The notes under the pieces: generated by a model
The model's input: the letters and a program-made list of their open reading frames with translations, nothing else
What the model was told of the DNA's origin: nothing
Database searches by the model: none
Assembly (NCBI GenBank): GCA_016787725.1
Contig: JAEUTZ010000002.1
Location: 62,001-126,000, forward strand
DNA length: 64,000 bases
Source of the DNA: Cyclobacteriaceae bacterium
GTDB lineage: Bacteria; Bacteroidota; Bacteroidia; Cytophagales; Cyclobacteriaceae
Direction: 5' to 3'
Program-made: the position numbers and the translations under genes
Shown: positions 61,942-64,000 of the stretch, in pieces
Numbering within the stretch: position 1 is the stretch's first letter
Layout: every line of letters starts with the position of its first letter

Positions 61942-64000
61942 CTATTCGTATCGCAATGAAGTTGCCGGGTTGGTGCGTGCGGCACGCAGGGTGTGAATGC
62001 TCACGGTCACTAACGCAATTATAATAACGGCAAGACTCGGCAGGGCAAATATCCACCATGACAATACGATGCGATTTGCAAATTCCTGCAACCAGTTGTT
62101 CATAATCCACCAGGTGATCGGTGTTGCTATGGCAATCGCCACGCCCATCAGCAACACATAATCCCGGCTGACCAACCTGAGAATACTGGGAACAGAAGCT
62201 CCCAATACTTTTCGTACGCCTATTTCTTTGGTGCGTTGTAAAGCGGTTAAAGATGATAATCCAAACAGACCCAGGCAGGCAATGAATATGGCCAGTGCTG
62301 AAAAGATTCCAAATACTTTTCCGAATTGCTGATCAGCCTGGTATTGCTTGTTATAATGATCGTCCAGGAAAAAGTAATTGAACGGGTTACCCGGGAATAG
62401 TTGTTTCCATTCATTTTCAAAACGGGCGAGTGAAGTCTGTACTTCTGCCGTGTTGAATTTAATTGAATAATAACCTCCCGGAGCTTGGTTGTAACGGAAG
62501 ATGAGTGGCTCAAAATCTTTCTTTAGTGATTCCTGTCGGTAATTCTTCAAAACACCTACAATCCGAAATGTATCACCCCAGAAAAAGATCTGGTCATCTA
62601 TGGCCAACTCCAGTTTTTCAAATCCCATGTGCCGCACAGCCGCTTCGTTAAGCAGTACGCTCGCTTCTTCATTGGTACCATCACCTGAGAATGATCGCCC
62701 GGCAACGATTTCCAATCCGTAGGAAGGAATGAAGTCATGATCCATCATGATAATACGATATTGCTTCTGTTCGTCTTCACGCTGACTTAACCTGCGGATT
62801 CCGCCAGCATTCCAATCCGGAGAGGCTCCAGGTATAGAGGTGGATGCGGACACTGCTGCTACTTCCGGAAATTGATTTAATGCATTCTTAAAAACTTCAT
62901 ATTTTGTTTCATAGGTTGAGTCGGTGATATTGGGTGTTCGAAGAACAATCGTCTGATCAATGTCTACCCCTAACTTTTGATTTCGCATAAAACGAATTTG
63001 ATGGTATACGGTAAAGGTTCCGACAATGAGTGCAATGGAGGCCATGAATTGGAGAATTACCATGCCCTTGCGAAAGACCACCCCCTGGTTGGTATTTTTA
63101 AAACGACCCTTTAACACCTCTACTGGTTTGAATGCCGAAAGCACAAAAGCAGGATACAAGCCCGACAGAATAGAACCTCCGAAAATCAGAAGCACCATCC
63201 ACACCCAGAATAAATTTTTTTGAAACAATTCGTAGCCAATAGCCCGCCCCGCCAATGTGCTGAACCAGGGTGTTAATAGTAGCACAAACGCCACTGCCGC
63301 CACCACGGCCAATGTGTTCAGCACCAAGGACTCCACCAAAAATTGCTGAATCAATTGCCATCGGTATCCGCCCATTACTTTGCGAACACCCACCTCACGG
63401 GCACGTTCAATCGATTTTGCCGTGGAAAGATTGATGTAATTAATCCAGGCAATGACGAGAATTAATCCGGCCACAATCAGCAAGAAGTAAGTAGAATCCC
63501 GGCTGCCGTTCGCTTTGAACTCCCCAATGTAATCCGAATCAAGATGTATGTTGGTAATGGGCATGAAATGAAACGTCATGGCGGCATTGAAGCGTTTCAA
63601 TTCTTCTCCTTCCCTTTTCTCGACATAGGCTGGCAGTTTTGCCTCCAATTCAGTTACATTGGCATTGTCATTTAATTGTACGTAGGTTAAGAATCCATCC
63701 CATTGCCATTGATTCAATTCGGATTCGTTGCTCATGCCTACCAACTTTGCATAGGTAGCAAAGGAGAGCATGACGTCTATTTTCATATGCGAATTGGCCG
63801 GTAAGTCTTCATAGACACCCGTCACCAGGTATTCTTCACGACCATTGTTGCGCATCGTTTTGCCCAACGGGTTTTCTTCACCAAAATATTTACGAGCCAG
63901 GCTCCGCGAAAGCACAATTTTGTTCAACCCCTTCAAAGCTGTGGAGTCAACTCCTGCCGCGAGCGAATATCCAAACACTTCAAAGAAGTCTTCGCTTGTG
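61942..64000 (-). CDS. Large duplicated ABC permease, cut by the window edge
   Basis: The open frame runs without a break to the window end, so the first 100-150 residues are missing. About 686 residues remain: the end of the first MacB-type domain (reading SEDFFEVFGYS at the edge, like DKDFFTMFSF in the 893-residue protein), RAREVGVRKVMGGYRWQL, a second periplasmic domain, and RTKEIGVRKVLGASVPSILRL near the C-terminus. It belongs to the same duplicated FtsX family as the genes at 37.7 and 40.9 kb and likewise ends in TSLRYE-type residues. Confidence 0.9.
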   Translation of the reverse strand, partial: TSEDFFEVFGYSLAAGVDSTALKGLNKIVLSRSLARKYFGEENPLGKTMRNNGREEYLVTGVYEDLPANSHMKIDVMLSFATYAKLVGMSNESELNQWQWDGFLTYVQLNDNANVTELEAKLPAYVEKREGEELKRFNAAMTFHFMPITNIHLDSDYIGEFKANGSRDSTYFLLIVAGLILVIAWINYINLSTAKSIERAREVGVRKVMGGYRWQLIQQFLVESLVLNTLAVVAAVAFVLLLTPWFSTLAGRAIGYELFQKNLFWVWMVLLIFGGSILSGLYPAFVLSAFKPVEVLKGRFKNTNQGVVFRKGMVILQFMASIALIVGTFTVYHQIRFMRNQKLGVDIDQTIVLRTPNITDSTYETKYEVFKNALNQFPEVAAVSASTSIPGASPDWNAGGIRRLSQREDEQKQYRIIMMDHDFIPSYGLEIVAGRSFSGDGTNEEASVLLNEAAVRHMGFEKLELAIDDQIFFWGDTFRIVGVLKNYRQESLKKDFEPLIFRYNQAPGGYYSIKFNTAEVQTSLARFENEWKQLFPGNPFNYFFLDDHYNKQYQADQQFGKVFGIFSALAIFIACLGLFGLSSLTALQRTKEIGVRKVLGASVPSILRLVSRDYVLLMGVAIAIATPITWWIMNNWLQEFANRIVLSWWIFALPSLAVIIIALVTVSIHTLRAARTNPATSLRYE

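Overview
The window looks like chromosomal DNA of a Bacteroidota bacterium, most likely of the order Cytophagales. The evidence is two very long secreted proteins ending in the gliding-motility-type (T9SS type B) C-terminal domain, a CotH protein with a type A sorting domain, a PUR-type DUF3276 protein, large duplicated FtsX/MacB permeases, DUF1080 proteins, and -7 elements of the TAnnTTTG type. No rRNA, tRNA, CRISPR array, transposase or phage gene is visible. All gene calls rest on reading the translated sequence; no database search was possible.

Layout. 1-8.2 kb: a Tat-exported Gfo/Idh/MocA oxidoreductase, an MFS transporter, a stress-type operon (Crp/Fnr regulator, NmrA-like protein, SnoaL-like lipoprotein, MDR quinone reductase) and a lipoprotein sulfatase. 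8.5-11.4 kb: housekeeping-type genes (DUF3276, DUF58, ferredoxin, LuxC-like acyl-CoA reductase). 11.4-18.8 kb: a 2,329-residue surface protein built of 13 + 5 tandem domains, with a small secreted protein encoded just upstream. 19-23.2 kb: SMC with a strong terminator. 23.2-32 kb: a minus-strand carbohydrate island (GH16 glucanase, ExuT-like transporter, UxuB-like SDR, two Gfo/Idh/MocA enzymes, glucuronate isomerase, DUF1080 protein). 32-37.7 kb: CotH protein, Ig-like lipoprotein, an unusual pyruvate-kinase-like protein and a CHAD protein. 37.7-43.3 kb: PadR regulator and two giant ABC permeases. 43.4-48.2 kb: GtrB-like and GT87-like glycosyltransferases, then myo-inositol oxygenase and an SGLT-like symporter. 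48.2-64 kb: MsrB, an outer-membrane protein, a MacB-like permease, Dps, a second CotH, a second T9SS type B protein, OmpA, a TIM-barrel isomerase, GNAT, cupin, TauE, amidohydrolase, ankyrin protein, YdeI-like protein and a truncated fourth permease.

How the genes fit together. Inositol oxygenase (45.7 kb) makes D-glucuronate. The SGLT-like symporter beside it could import myo-inositol. Glucuronate isomerase, the UxuB-like reductase and the ExuT-like carrier (24.5-29.2 kb) would carry the product on to mannonate. The DUF1080 protein and the Tat-exported oxidoreductase next to uxaC fit the 3-keto-glycoside route of glycan breakdown.

The most interesting non-gene structure is a set of intergenic arrays with strict 7-nt phasing but a different unit at each place. 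In two cases the last codons of a gene lie inside the array. Two of these arrays are followed by a dispersed ~100-nt repeat, one copy of which ends in a 13-bp inverted repeat. A ~130-nt multi-stem element lies at 2.87-3.0 kb. In the giant adhesin the tandem domains show a five-unit higher-order pattern, and the second domain type a two-unit pattern.
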